Assembly: GCF_900660635.1 (NCBI RefSeq)
Contig: NZ_LR215032.1
Coordinates: forward strand, 248,001 to 312,000
DNA: 64,000 nucleotides
DNA from: Mycoplasmopsis gallopavonis
Lineage (GTDB): Bacteria; Bacillota_I; Bacilli_A; Mycoplasmatales; Metamycoplasmataceae
Direction of reading: 5' to 3'
The first letter of the stretch is position 1, and every line of letters begins with the position of its first letter. Made by a program: the position numbers and the translations under genes. Shown here in pieces: positions 20,372-32,351 of this stretch. The notes under the pieces are model-generated. The model was not told the origin of the DNA. It was given only the letters and a program-made list of their open reading frames with translations, and ran no database searches.

Positions 20372-20842
20372 TTAACGCTTGATAATTTTGTTAGTATCTA
20401 AATTATAAATTGTGCTCGGCTTTCCTGATGGTCTTCCAAAATCATAAAATTGACTAACATCCGGAAAAACTTTCTTAGCTTCTTCAAGACTTAATGGAGC
20501 TTCTCCTGAAAGATTGCAGCTTGTCATATATAATGGTCCGTTTTGAAGTAAAAATTCACAAAGTAAAGGTGAATTCGGCATTCTAAAACCTTGGTCATTA
20601 ATGATAATGCTATTTGCTCCTGGTCATAACTTTTGTGCCATTAAATCTGCTTTTTCATTTCATTGTCAAAAAGTACGTGCTTGCTCAATTGAACCGACTA
20701 AAATCATTATTTTTTTATTTATTGGACGTTTTTTTAATTCATAAATTTTTGAAAGTGCTTCTTCATTAATTGGACCACCAATTCCAACAACAGTATCAGT
20801 TGTGCAAATCACAATCTCAGAATATTTTGCTTTTAAATTCAT
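20372..20842 (-). CDS. tsaC: L-threonylcarbamoyladenylate synthase, YrdC domain (TsaC/Sua5 type)
   Basis: 156 aa, YrdC domain only, without the extra Sua5 C-terminal domain. TTDTVVGIGG, IYELKKRP, MILVGS, LWPGANSII and TSCNLSGEAPL match conserved strand-loop motifs (family T.TVYGLG..K.R...LVTSANLSG). Makes the threonylcarbamoyl-AMP used for t6A37 in tRNAs reading ANN codons. Before the IS1634 insertion the upstream neighbour was the micro-ORF/terminator unit now duplicated at 20982 and 23082. Confidence 0.85.
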
Positions 20843-20949
20843 TAAAATTCCTTAATTAACATCATTTTAAAATATTTCTTAAACTTAAAGAAAGTTAGTA
20901 GTAAATTTATAATATCACTTTCACTTAATTTTAAAATTAATTTTTCAAA

Positions 20950-20975
20950 TAAAAAACCTTCCAAATTAAGGAAGG
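20950..20975 (-). terminator. Terminator after the micro-ORF (left copy; repeat at 23050-23075)
   Basis: CCTTCC, 7-nt loop, GGAAGG, followed on the minus strand by TTTTTTATTTG. Confidence 0.8.
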
Positions 20976-20981
20976 CTGTTC

Positions 20982-21017
20982 TTAACATCTAGCTTTACGC
21001 TCTCGATGTCGGCTCAT
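20982..21017 (-). CDS. Leaderless 11-aa micro-ORF MSRHRERKARC (left copy)
   Basis: TATAAT at 21025-21030 (minus strand) is followed after 7 bp by ATG, so the transcript should start at or beside the start codon. The 11-codon ORF has 5 arginines plus one lysine, one histidine and a final Cys, and stops 7 nt before a strong terminator. The whole transcript would be about 65 nt. It could be a leader peptide, a toxin-like peptide or a small RNA whose ORF is incidental. Its first 16 nt are complementary to 23S rRNA (see findings). Confidence 0.45.
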   Translation of the reverse strand: MSRHRERKARC

Positions 21018-21243
21018 TGTTAATATTATATCTTAATTACTAATTTTTTTAATATCAAGATTAAATTTGTTTGTTCATTCGTGTGCTTGTTTATCTGTTG
21101 CGTAAATGAAGTGATCTTCCTGAGTTTCCAAGTTGAGCCTATTTTTTAGGCTTATTTTTTTATACATATATCAAAGATATATGACCTAAAGAAAAAAATG
21201 TTTTTTTACTTACATTACACACATAAAATGATATAATAAGAGC

Positions 21244-22871
21244 ATGAGTTACAGTTTATGCAAGAAAAAACAAAATGGAAAATATTATTTAGTTTTAGCT
21301 ATTTCTAAAGGTTTTAAAAAAGGTTATGGAAATCAGATTGGTCTAGGGTACTGAGAAGATATCAAAGAAAAGTATGGATTATCTTCAATTGAAGATATAA
21401 AAGAAATAGCAAAAAAGTAGATACATCTTTAGATAAAACTGTTGCAAAAGAAGAGTTTTTTAAATTATTAAAACCTACTTCTGTAAAAACAAGTATCCAA
21501 AATATTGGAGTTGATTTAATTTATAAAGTTATTAAAGAATTAGATTTATTTTCGGCATTACCAAAAAGTAAACATAAATCGTTAGAAGAGGTTTTGGAAT
21601 TTTTCATAGCAACTAGAATTATCCTTCCAAGAAGCTATATGTCACAATATAAAAATAAAAGTGATTTTATAAATGATATTAATGTTAAAAAATCATCAAT
21701 ATATAACTATCTTGATGTTATTTTCGAAAATAAGAATTCTGTTTTAGTCAATTTATTTCAAAAAATAAATGAATTCACAAATCGTAATAATAAAGTTTTT
21801 CACTTCGATAACACAACAGTTTATTTTGAAAGCTTTACAAGAGAAGGAATAAGAAAAAACGGTTTTTCAAAAGACGGAAAACACAATGAAGATCAAGTAG
21901 TCATAGCAATGGCTGTAGATGAAAACTGAATACCAATACACTATAAAGTGTTCCCAGGTAACACGGCTGATGGTAAAACAATGTTATCCTTCGTTTTAGA
22001 ACTTCAATCAATCTATAAAATAAAGGATATTATAATAGTTGCAGATCGTGGAATAAATAACAATGCAAACTTACGTTTCCTAGAACAAAAAGGAATTAAA
22101 TATATATTCCAAAAAAGATTAGATACATTAAGTATTGGGATGAAAAAATTCATTCTTGAGGACAAACATTATGTTTTTAGAGATGAAATGTTTTGGAAAG
22201 AACAAATTGTTGAATCTGTTTGAAACAAAAATAGATTTAATGGTAAATACAGAAAATGATGTGTGTTTTTCAGTCCTGGGAAAAAGACTTTAGATAAATT
22301 AAAAAGAAATAATTTTATTGATAAATTGAATAAGAAAACTGTAAATGGAGAACTCCCACTTAGTTCTTTAGTTCCAGAATATAAAAAGAAATACATGGAC
22401 ATTGATGGCAAAACAGTGGGTAAATTAAATTGAGAGAAAATTAAGAAAAAAGAATCTGAAGATGGTTTTTACATTATTGAAACCAATATTTTAGATTTAA
22501 CACCAGAAAAAGCTAATGAAATTTACAGAAAACAATGAAAAGTAGAAGAAAATTTCAAAACATTAAAATCTTCTTTACAAGTTAGACCTGTTTTTGTTCA
22601 TAATGAACAGCATATACTTGCACATCTTTTATTATGTTTCATTGCTCTTGTTGTTTTAAAATACTGTCTTTATAAATTAAAGAAATATTATGAAATCAAT
22701 GGAGAAATACAAAAAGTGACGTTAGATTTATTTGTGGATTCATTAAGAATGATGACTATAACAAAAAAAGAAGTAAATGGAAAAGTGGTACAAGAAATAA
22801 TTAATGATTTGGATGAAAACCACAAAGAAAATATAAAAATTTATAAAGATTTTATCGCATGTATGAGTTAA
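21244..22871 (+). pseudogene. IS1634-type transposase, frameshifted
   Basis: The first 58 codons (MSYSLCKKKQNGKYYLVLAI to EIAKK) end at TAG 21418-21420; the remaining 485 codons run in the frame starting GTA at 21417 (VDTSLDKTV...). The break lies in an A6 run where A7 would keep the frame. The DDE core is otherwise intact: HFDNTTVYFES, VADRGI and a Glu in VEENFKTLKS. It could be a real frameshift, transcriptional slippage in the A run, or a sequencing error. Copy 2 is intact. Confidence 0.85.
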
Positions 22872-22897
22872 TTCTATGTGTGTAATTTTAAATGTAA

Positions 22898-22937
22898 AAA
22901 AACGAATACACCTTATTTATAGATGTATTCGTTTTTT
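22898..22937. terminator. Terminator at the 3' end of the IS1634-type transposase
   Basis: AAAACGAATACA and TGTATTCGTTTT form a 12-bp stem with a T-run after it. An equivalent hairpin lies at about 34358-34400 in copy 2. Confidence 0.75.
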
Positions 22938-22963
22938 ATAGCGTCTCAACTTGGAAACTCAGG

Positions 22964-23219
22964 ATTTTAAAATATTTCTTAAACTTAAAGAAAGTTAGTA
23001 GTAAATTTATAATATCACTTTCACTTAATTTTAAAATTAATTTTTCAAATAAAAAACCTTCCAAATTAAGGAAGGCTGTTCTTAACATCTAGCTTTACGC
23101 TCTCGATGTCGGCTCATTGTTAATATTATATCTTAATTACTAATTTTTTTAATATCAAGATTAAATTTGTTTGTTCATTCGTGTGCTTGTTTATCTGTTG
23201 CGTAAATGAAGTGATCTTC
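22964..23219. repeat. 256-bp target duplication, right copy
   Basis: Second copy of 20864-21119. This is the original context: it contains the true 3' end of oppF and the micro-ORF unit. Confidence 0.95.
23082..23117 (-). CDS. Leaderless 11-aa micro-ORF MSRHRERKARC (right copy)
   Basis: Identical to 20982-21017. Here the -10 box (23125-23130) begins 3 bp beyond the oppF stop codon, so the unit sits directly behind the opp operon with its own promoter and terminator (23050-23075). Confidence 0.45.
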   Translation of the reverse strand: MSRHRERKARC

Positions 23220-25583
23220 TTCTGTTTCAAACACAAACGGAATATTTGGATATTGTTGATCAATTAAATAATCAGTTTCAAAACTTACATCCTTAAATTT
23301 CTCATTTGCATTTGAAATTTTTGGAATTGCTTTAAATAAGTTAATTGTATAAGGATGAAGTGGTTTTTTGTAAATTTTTTCTGTTACACCAGATTCAACA
23401 ATTTTTCCAAGGTGCATAATTTGAACACGATCTGCTATATATTCAATCATTGAAAGATCGTGAGCAATAAAGACCATTCCGATATTTTTCTTTTTACATA
23501 AATCTTTGAGTAAGTTAACAACTTGAGCTTGAATTGAAATATCAAGTGATGCAATTGGTTCATCAGCAACAATAACAGACGGCTCTGTAATTAAAGCACG
23601 AGCAATAACGATTCTTTGACGTTGTCCACCACTAAATTCGTGTGGATAACGGTAAGCAAATTGTTTTAGTAAACCTACATCCTCTAAAGCTTTATAAATT
23701 GTAATTTTAGTAAAAAGTTGTGATAAACGTCTGTTTCTTCAAGGTGAAAGTACTAAATTTGCAAATGTACGTAGTTTGTGACTGTAAAGTTTAAGATCAA
23801 GAGGAGACACCCCTAAAAGTAAGTAAATATTACTAATATCTTTTTTAACATAAACCATTTCAATATCAAATGATTTATTGTTATCAAGTTTATCTTTAAC
23901 ATTAGTGTTATAAACTTTTAAGTCAATGCTTTTTTGAGATAGCATATCTTTTAAATGTGCTATTTCTTTTGCGTTCTGACTTGCTTTTTTCTCACTTTTC
24001 ATTTTTTTGATTTGAACCTTAATTGGTGCTAAAACTTCTTTTTTGTAAAATTCAACAAATTCTTTATGAATTTGAAAGAATTTTGTCATTTCTTCACGCT
24101 CAATATTTTTTAAATCTTTGAGAATTCTTTTTTGTTCCTGAATTTGTTCGTTGTAATCGTCAATTCTTTGTTTATAACCCTCAATATATTTAGCAAGTTC
24201 TGTTTCGAAATTTGTTTGAGTAGCTTGAAGGTGATTTTTTGCAGCTAAATAAGCTTCTTTATTTTTAGCTGGTTTATCAAAGAATTTCACAAAAACTTTC
24301 TTAAATAAAGTTAAACCTTCAATTTTACTTGCGTTTAATTTATGATGAAATTCTTTTGCTCTTTGTTCTGAAAGCTCAAAATATTTTCCTCAATCAAATT
24401 TAAAATTCTGAGAAATTTTAGTTTTAATTAACTTAATGCTTGCTTTTTTAGTTTCATCTACTTGCAGCTCTTGTTTGTAAAAATCACTAGCGTAAACTTG
24501 AAGATCATTCATTAAGTCTTTGAGCTCATTAAAATCTAAATATTTTAATTTTGCAAGCTTAGATTTAATTGCTTTCTTGATAAAAAGATTAATACGATAA
24601 AGTTTATATTTATGGAAGAAAAAGTTTAATGAACTTGAACTAAATCCTTCATTTTTATGAATATCCGATTCATTTTTAAATTCAGAAATAAAGTTACGAA
24701 GTGCGTTTTTTGCGACAGCTTTAAAATCTTTTTGATAACTAGCTATTTCACGGTAATTAGCAAAAGATACTTTAAGTTCAGCTTTTGCTTGGAGATAATC
24801 TGCACTACTTCTTTGCAATGCTTGTAATCTTTTAAATTCTCTTTGAGCATTTTGAAGTTCAACTTCATCTAAATCAATCTTTTGTTCACGATAATCTTTT
24901 TGTTTAGTTAAATAAAGATCAATTAATTTTTCTGTATTTTGATACAAGTTATTAATAATAATTGAATTAATTTTGCTTTTTTGCTCTAAAAAAGCAAAGT
25001 AAGAGTTAAATTGATCGTCAAGAGATTCATTTGCTTTAAAACGATCGATCTTGACACTTTGTCATTTTTTAATAAATGGACCAAAATGTTGGTTTGAAAT
25101 TCTAAGATTTTCAAGTTCTAATTTTAGAGCTTCCTCTAAAAAGGTATAGTGAAAGTTGTTTGAAACAGAATTTCAATCAACTTTAATATCATTAACTTTT
25201 GATTTGATAATTCCATTAACCACAAGTGGTTCTTTTAAAATAGAGAAAATATTGTTTTGACCATTTAAAGCCGCCATAGGGTCTTGAAAGATCATTTGAA
25301 TATTTTTACGCATGAATTTATTACGTTTTTTAGAAATTCTTTTTCCAGAAATAATTTGATTGTCAAGTGTTACAAAACCACTAAAATCATCATAAAGCCT
25401 TAATAATGAACGACCAACGGTTGTTTTCCCACTTCCTGATTCACCAATTAAACCAACAATTTCCCCTCTTTTAACATTAAAACTAACATTATCAACTGCT
25501 TTGTTAACAAAATTACCGTTAACGAAATATTTTTTAAGATTTGAAATTTCTAAAATAATGTCTGATTTATTCTTTTGCATCAT
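23133..25583 (-). CDS. oppF: Oligopeptide ABC transporter ATP-binding protein OppF with large coiled-coil insertion
   Basis: 816 aa, more than twice a normal OppF. Walker A GESGSGKTT (about 47-55) and the Q-loop IFQDPMAAL are followed by about 480 residues of Lys/Glu-rich helical, coiled-coil-like sequence. The ABC domain then resumes with RRLSQLF, HEFSGGQRQRI, Walker B VIVADEP and AHDLSMI. The C-terminal RxHPYTxxL oligopeptide-transporter motif (PLHPYTINLF) is present. Insertions at this place are known in mycoplasma OppF. Start ATG 25581-25583 overlaps the oppD end by 17 bp. It energises peptide uptake with OppD. Confidence 0.93.
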
Positions 25584-26622
25584 CAAATACCTTTCTAAAA
25601 CTTTCTAAACGATGAATTAACTCTTCTGGTAATTCTACCTTTGGAGCTTCAGGGTGTAAAAGTCAAGTTGCAGCTGCATGAGTTTCGCTAATTTTGAAAA
25701 GAGGCGGTTCTTTAATAAAGTCAATTTCTAAAGCATAGTCATTTCTTGGTGCAAAAGCATCTCCAAGAGGTAAGTTTGACATATCCGGAGGGGTACCTTT
25801 AATTGAATAAAGGCGATCTTCTTTATTTTCTGGAATAGCAGAAATTAAAGCTCATGAATAAGGGTGAGCTGGTTCTGCGAAAATATCACGTTTAGTTCCT
25901 TTTTCGACAATTTTTCCAGCATACATAACATAAATATAATCACAAAACTTAGCAACAACTGAAATGTTGTGACTAATTAAAATAATTGAAATATTCATTT
26001 TTTGACGAATTTCTTCAAATAGAGCAAGTACCGAAGCTTGAACAGTTGGATCAAGTGCGGTTGTTGGTTCGTCAGCAATAATTAGTTGTGGTCTAAGAGC
26101 AACAACCATAGTAATTACAACACGTTGTTTCATTCCACCACTTAGCGTGTGTGGATAACGATCGAAAACTTGATCTGCATTTCTAATTCCAAATTGAGTT
26201 AAAAGTGAAACTAAATATTGACGTTTTTGAACATAAGGTTTATTTTTTCAATCAAAGTTTTTATTTAATGCATCAAGTAATTGTTTACCAATTTTACGAG
26301 TTGGATTAAGTGAAGTAAGTGGATCTTGTGGGATATAACCAATTCTATGTCCACGAATTGTTTGTCAAAATTTATTTTTTTTAGATTTTGTAAGATCGAC
26401 ACCGTCAATTGTCATTTCATCAGCCGAAATAAAAGCATTATCATTAATATTTAAAAGTGATTTAGAAGTAACACTTTTTCCACTTCCTGATTCACCAACA
26501 AGGCCAACTATTTGACCTTTTTTAATATTAAGGTCAACCCCACGGACAATTGTAATAAATTTATTACGTCCTGTTTTGAAGCTAACTCTTAAATTTCTAA
26601 CACGTAAGAGTGATTCTGACAT
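25567..26622 (-). CDS. oppD: Oligopeptide ABC transporter ATP-binding protein OppD
   Basis: 351 aa. Walker [10 protein letters not shown]-loop [11 protein letters not shown], signature LSGGMKQRV, Walker [14 protein letters not shown]-loop SHNISVV and the C-terminal AHPYSWALI motif. AAAGGAG 7 bp before the ATG. Three UGA Trp codons. Pairs with OppF. Confidence 0.95.
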
Positions 26623-26639
26623 AAATGCTCCTTTCAAAC

Positions 26640-28055
26640 TTATTTAACTTTAATAACTCTTGGATCCAAGGCGTCATGAATACCAATTGCCATAAAGTGT
26701 AATGATACTGAGATAGATAATAAAATTAATGACGGTAAAAGTAAGATTCAGAAGTTGTTTCCAGCTTGCGAAACAGCACTTGAAAGAAGTGCTCCTAAAT
26801 TGGCATTATCACCTTTAAAGAATCCAAGGAAAGCAAGTGAGGAAACAGAAAGAATGATTCCAGGAATTCTTGCTACATAGCTGTTTGCAATTTTACCAAT
26901 AATAGCAGGTAAAGCATGTCTATAAATTAATCTTAATTTTGATGCACCAACGGATTTACTTGCAGTAATAAATTCTGAGTCTTTAACTGTAATAATGAAA
27001 AGTCTTGTTCCCCCAACTGAACCAGTTCAACCTGTGAAAACTAAGGCTAAAATTAATGTTAAATCACTTGTTCCAAATGTTGAAGCAAAAAGTAAAAGTC
27101 AAATTAATGATGGTGGTGCTTCAAAGATTTCAATTAAACGCATGATAATTGTATCAACTAATGAACCTGCATGGAATCCTAAATATGAACCAACTGCAAC
27201 ACCAATGATTGTTTGAATTGTTGCAACAATTAAAGCAAGACGAATTGCGTTTCAAGTTCCAATTCATGATGAAGTTCAAATATCAACACCAACATTATTA
27301 GTTCCTAAAATTGATCAAGGTTGTAAATTTGGATTTTGTGGATTTAAATTTTGAATTTCTCTAACAATTAAAGCAGTTTGATCTTGTGAAGTTGAAAAAG
27401 GAACTTTTGAATTGCTAAGTAAAGTTAAAACATTGTAAGCTTCATAAAATTTATATGAATCAATATACACTTCCTTAGCTTCCCTTGTAACACCAGAAGC
27501 ATCAATAATTGTAATTGGGACTATTTTAATCGCAGAACCTTGAACACCTACTGGTTTGATAATTTGATTAAAAATATAACCGCCATAATACTGCTCTTTA
27601 ATTTCTCTTAAAAATTCTGAATATTCAGTTTGAGTGCTAAAAAAGACTTCTTTTTTGACTCAAACATTATAACTTGGAGGTAAATTAATAGTTTTAGGTG
27701 TCCCTAGAATACTTTTAGTAATTAAATTTCCGTGTTCATCTCTTAAAAATTGGTTAGTAACTGGATCTCACTGTGGAATTTTATAATAAATACTTTTTGA
27801 AATTGAATTGTTTGAATCGTATTTACTATATAAAGTTACAAAAATTGAAGTTAAAAGAACTACTAAGAAGATAATTGTAAAAAAGACTGTTGAAGGATTT
27901 TTAAAAAATCTCTTCGCAATTTCAATTGGTAATTTTTTTGGTTTACCAGCGATATTCACAAAGTTTTTTTGTGAATTAGGTACTCTTTGGAAAAGCTCTG
28001 GAGAACTATTTTTAATTTTTAAACCATATTTTTCATTAAATTCTTTGGTTGTCAT
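26640..28055 (-). CDS. oppC: Oligopeptide ABC transporter permease OppC
   Basis: 471 aa. A first membrane helix (about 52-72) is followed by about 160 residues of extracytoplasmic sequence, then the five-helix permease core with the EAA-loop segment ASKSVGASKLRLIYRHALPA. Longer than typical OppC (about 300 aa) because of the external domain, as in other mycoplasmas. Lies 3 bp after oppB and 17 bp before oppD. Confidence 0.93.
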
Positions 28056-28058
28056 AAA

Positions 28059-29210
28059 TTAATTTTCTCCTTTCTTTCCGTGTATTGCAAGTTCTTTAAA
28101 GGCTTTATTTCTTTCAAAATAAGCAGAAACAATTGCTCTAATGCTGTATTTTGAAGTGGATCCGTATTTAATTCTCGGATCTAGAATTGTATAAATTATG
28201 TCGACTATAATTGTTGTAAATAAACCTAATGTTGTAAAGAATGCTGTTGAAAACATTATTAAGTTGATTTCGCCATTTGGGAACGACTGAGCAAGTACCT
28301 GTGATGTTCCAGGTACTTTTCAATATGTTTCAATAACAATCCCACCAGATAAAAGCCCAATGTATGATGGGATAATAATTGCAGCAAGTGGAATTGAAAT
28401 ATTTCTGAAAACATATTTAAAGAAAATTTCGCTAGTGCTTAATCCTTTAGATTTAGCTATTAAAACATAATTTGAAGTTAAAACAGATACAACTTGGTTT
28501 CTTGCATATGAAATATAAGCTGAAAGAGAACCAAGAACAATAATTAAAATTGGTGGAATTCATGAGAGAATAATTCTATTTCATCCGTGAGCAATAATAT
28601 CTGTTTCAGAGAATGGGTTGTAAAAAATTGGCGGAACATTAACTGATAATAAAACTGAAATTAAAATCGGAGCAATAACAAATGATGGTAATGCAATAAA
28701 AATTAATGAGAAAAAGTTAATCACAACATCAAATGTAGTACCTCTTTTATATCCAGCGATAACCCCAAGAATAATCCCAAAAATAGCACTAATGATAAAT
28801 GAAGGTAAAGTAATAATAATTGAGAATTTTAAATACTTAAAGAAATAATGCGGAATGCTATCAGCTCCTGCTGTAATTAAAATTTGCGGATTATAAGGAA
28901 GTCCAAATGGTGCATTTTTGTTGAAAATATCTTTAAATCAATATAAAAGACGCACAAAAGGATTGACCTTTAAAGTAAATCAATTATTTTTATAATCTTC
29001 ATAATTGACATTTGGGGTAAGATGAAGTCTTACGGATTCATCAAAAAGTGCACGCTTAGCTGACTCTGATAAATTATTTGATTGTTCATTTTGAAGTTTC
29101 TTCACAAATGGATTTTCTGTGAAAATTGCAACCGAAAGATAAACAACTAAAATAATAATCAGCAGTGTTAAAATAGCAAAGAAAATACGTTGTGAGATAT
29201 ATTTTAGCAT
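28059..29210 (-). CDS. oppB: Oligopeptide ABC transporter permease OppB
   Basis: 383 aa. Starts MLKYISQRIFFAILTLLIII (first membrane helix), followed by an external stretch and the permease core with the EAA loop AKSKGLSTSEIFFKYVFRN. AAAGGAG lies before ATG 29208-29210. Forms the membrane channel with OppC. Confidence 0.94.
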
Positions 29211-29288
29211 GCTTGCTCTCCTTTCTAAAAGCGAAACAAACAATTAGCCAAGCTAATTGTTTGCCATTGATATATTAATTAATTTTAA

Positions 29289-32141
29289 TTATGAACCAAT
29301 TACTTGTTTTTTAATTCTAATATTTGATCTATCAAGGTTATTATCAGAAACGCTTGGTGAAACGTAACTTGGGTTACCAATTACAGGTACAAATGAATCT
29401 TTTAAAATTCCTGTAAGGGCATCAATGTGTACTCCGGAAATTTGAGCAAGTTCATTAGTGAGTTCTAAGATTTCTTTTTTGGTTATTGCTCCAAATTCAC
29501 CGTTTGTGTATCTTAATCAGAATTTAGCACTTAATAAGTAGAAACTTTCTGGTTGTGTTTGTGCAATTTCTTCTGCTGTTAATTTTACTGTTTGACCATT
29601 AACTACTTTTTGAGTTCCAAGGATATCTGATAAACGAGCGTATTGTTCGTTTGTTAATTCTCCTCATTGTGAAACAGGTATTGAGAATTTTGTTACACCT
29701 TCTTTTTCAACAAATTTTTTGTATGCCTCAGCTGCTGAAGCTGTTCTTGGGAATGAAATTGCTAATTTAGCTCTTGCTTCATCGTTGTAAGCAAGCACAC
29801 CTAACATCGGAATTACTTGTGCAGTAGCAGACATACCATCAAGACCTGAACCAATTCCATTGTAGTCATAATGTCATCCTATAGTACTTTGGAATCTATT
29901 TCCAAATCAATATTCTCTTCATTGAGCATCTGTTGCTGCTTTTGCGAATGTTGCGTGGAATCTACCTTTTTTATCTAAAGCATTTCATGTTTCGACAACT
30001 TTTTCAAATGATTTTTTAACTGTATCTTGAACGTTAACGAATCTGTAAAAAATTGGAAATTCTAATTTTGTTGTTGCAGGTGTATTAGTTGAAGCATAAA
30101 ATCTATCTAATAAAGCAGTAAATTTCTCTGATAAAGTATCAAAAGCTTCGGATTTAATTTGATCCGCACTATTTTTAGTTCTTGCATTTGTTTCAGAAGG
30201 AGAAATTTCTGTTCCAAGACCGTTACCTAAATCAATTCTTTGACCTGTTTGTCCATCGACTGCAAATAAAGTATTTAATAATTCATAACTTGATCTTGGT
30301 GTATTTGGTGCTGAATGATCGTTTACGTTATTATTAATTTCTGAATCTGGTGCAACTGGAACAAGTCAAGGTAAAACATCTGCATTAGGTTTTTGGATTG
30401 ATGAAACCTCTTTTCAGTTAATAGCAGCCCCTAAAATTGTTCTAAATTCTAATGAATCACCTGAAATATAGTTTAAAACTGATGTTTTTTGGTTAAAAAT
30501 TCCTTCTCTAGCTTGTCCGTAAATTAATCTTGAAAGAAGATCTGAGAAATTATAATTTGGTCAAGTAGCTGAGTCGTAACTAACATCTGGCGTCATTGTA
30601 TATGTTAATCTTTGTGTATAAGTTGTTTTATTCTCTGATTTTGCATATGTTAAACCAAATTTTTGAGTATTTCCTTCTACTTCTGCTTTTTGAGCTGTAG
30701 TTAATGTAGAGAAAGGAACAGTGGCATTATCACCTGATTTATATTGGTTTCATTGTTCGGTTGCAAATTGTGTTTCTTCAACTGTTGCAACTTGATATCT
30801 TCTTTGGAATTGTTTTACAACATATTTATTTTGTACATATGCTTGATCAAAATAGTTTGGATTTAATTTCATTGAAAGAACATATGTTTCTGTGTTGTAT
30901 CCAAGTGGATAGTATTTACCTGAATATAAGGTGTTATCTATTTGTGTTCCGTATCAGTAAACTCCAAGTTCTTTAGCAAGACCTGTTGCTTCTTGTTTAA
31001 TTTTATTAACTAATGTTGTTGTATCAATATCTTGTTTTTTAGTTCTAACAATAGGTTGATCTTTGTTTTCAACCAAATACTCATAAGGAACTGGTTGGAA
31101 GTCATAGTCAGCAAAGATCTTAGTTAAAATTTCATAAAAGTTTGTGCTTTGAGATTGATCTAATCTATTTCAAACAAAATATGAGTTTTGCTCTGCGTCT
31201 GTTCTAACTCATGCTTCTCTATTTTCAACATTTCCAATTTGGAAGTTAAATAAATTGAAAAGATATTCGTTATTAAATTCTTTATCGTCAGCAAAATCTG
31301 TTGCTTGAATTAATAATTTTCTAGTTTCAGCATCTAAGTCTGCTGTTCCACCTAATCTTCTACGGTTAGATACACCTGATAAATAGGTTCTAGCAAGACC
31401 TGCTCAGAAGTCATTTGCAGTCACTTGATATTTAGTTTTTTCACCATTTTGGTTAACTCAATAAGCATTCTTTCTAATTCTAAATTCAACTTTTGAAGCT
31501 TTATTTAAGTCTTCTACAAAAGTAGCAGAGTTAATAGATCTTGGATTTTGAGAAGTTGCATTAACTACTGTATTTGAGTAAAATCTTCCATTAATATCTG
31601 GTTCTGGTGTAACTTCCGCTTCTTCTGAATCATATGTTTTAACAGTTCCGTCTGGCAATGTAATTAAAATTGCATCAGCATATTCAAATTTCATTTTTTC
31701 AACACTAGGACGTAAAATTTGTTTTTCAGAAACTTCTGTTCCATCATCATTTGTTGTTTTAACAACTCTAAAAATTGTTTCACCAGAAGATTCTAATGAA
31801 AGAAGTCCTCCTTGAGCTAAATCTTCAATTCTACCTAACTTTCCACCTGATGCTAATGAATGATCGTATTCAAAATCTTCTGCTTGATAGACAAGATTAA
31901 TTAATGTTCTATAGTATCCTTGTTTTGCTAACTTAGAAAGATCAGCATCAACTGGTGCATTAATAACACTATTAATAAAGTTTAAATCTTCTTGACGTTC
32001 TTTGCTAAGTGAAGTATCTCCACCTTTACCAGGATTTGTAGGTGTTGTTTGTTTTGTTCCTGTTCCACAAGCAGCTGATAAAGCAATTGCTGGCGTAGCT
32101 GTTGCTAAAAGTGAAGAAAGTAATAATCACCTTTTTTTCAT
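29289..32141 (-). CDS. oppA: Oligopeptide-binding lipoprotein OppA
   Basis: 950 aa, first gene of the operon. Lipoprotein signal MKKRWLLLSSLLATATPAIA followed by lipobox ALSAAC with Cys as lipidated residue 25. The mature part is a large solute-binding protein (SBP5-like) as in other mycoplasma OppA, which are about 950 aa and often surface-exposed with ecto-ATPase or adhesion roles reported. AAAGGAG 8 bp before the ATG. Seven or more UGA Trp codons. Expression is probably controlled by the lysine riboswitch upstream. Confidence 0.93.
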
Positions 32142-32351
32142 AAGTAAATCTCCTTTAAAATAAATTAAATTTCTCTTATATAAATTTCTTAAATTAGTTC
32201 AATCAATTTTAGTAGAACTATAAAATATACCACCACATGTTGAATCACAATCAATTAATTAACCTAAGTTCTTGAATTTTTCGCTAAAAAACTAAATTGA
32301 TTTTGAATTAATTTAAAAAGATTAAATAATAAATTAGTTTTTGAAACAAAA

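Larger units (their letters stand above)
20864..21119. repeat. 256-bp target duplication, left copy
   Basis: Identical to 22964-23219 (offset exactly 2100). It contains a fragment of the oppF 3' end, the micro-ORF with its promoter and terminator. Long, variable target duplications are known for IS1634-type elements. Confidence 0.95.
21119..22963 (+). mobile_element. IS1634-type (IS4-related) insertion sequence, copy 1
   Basis: Terminal inverted repeats CCTGAGTTTCCAAGTTGAG at both ends; about 1845 bp; one transposase gene; 256-bp direct repeats outside. The left end could be 21119 or 21120 because a C is shared with the target. Confidence 0.92.
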
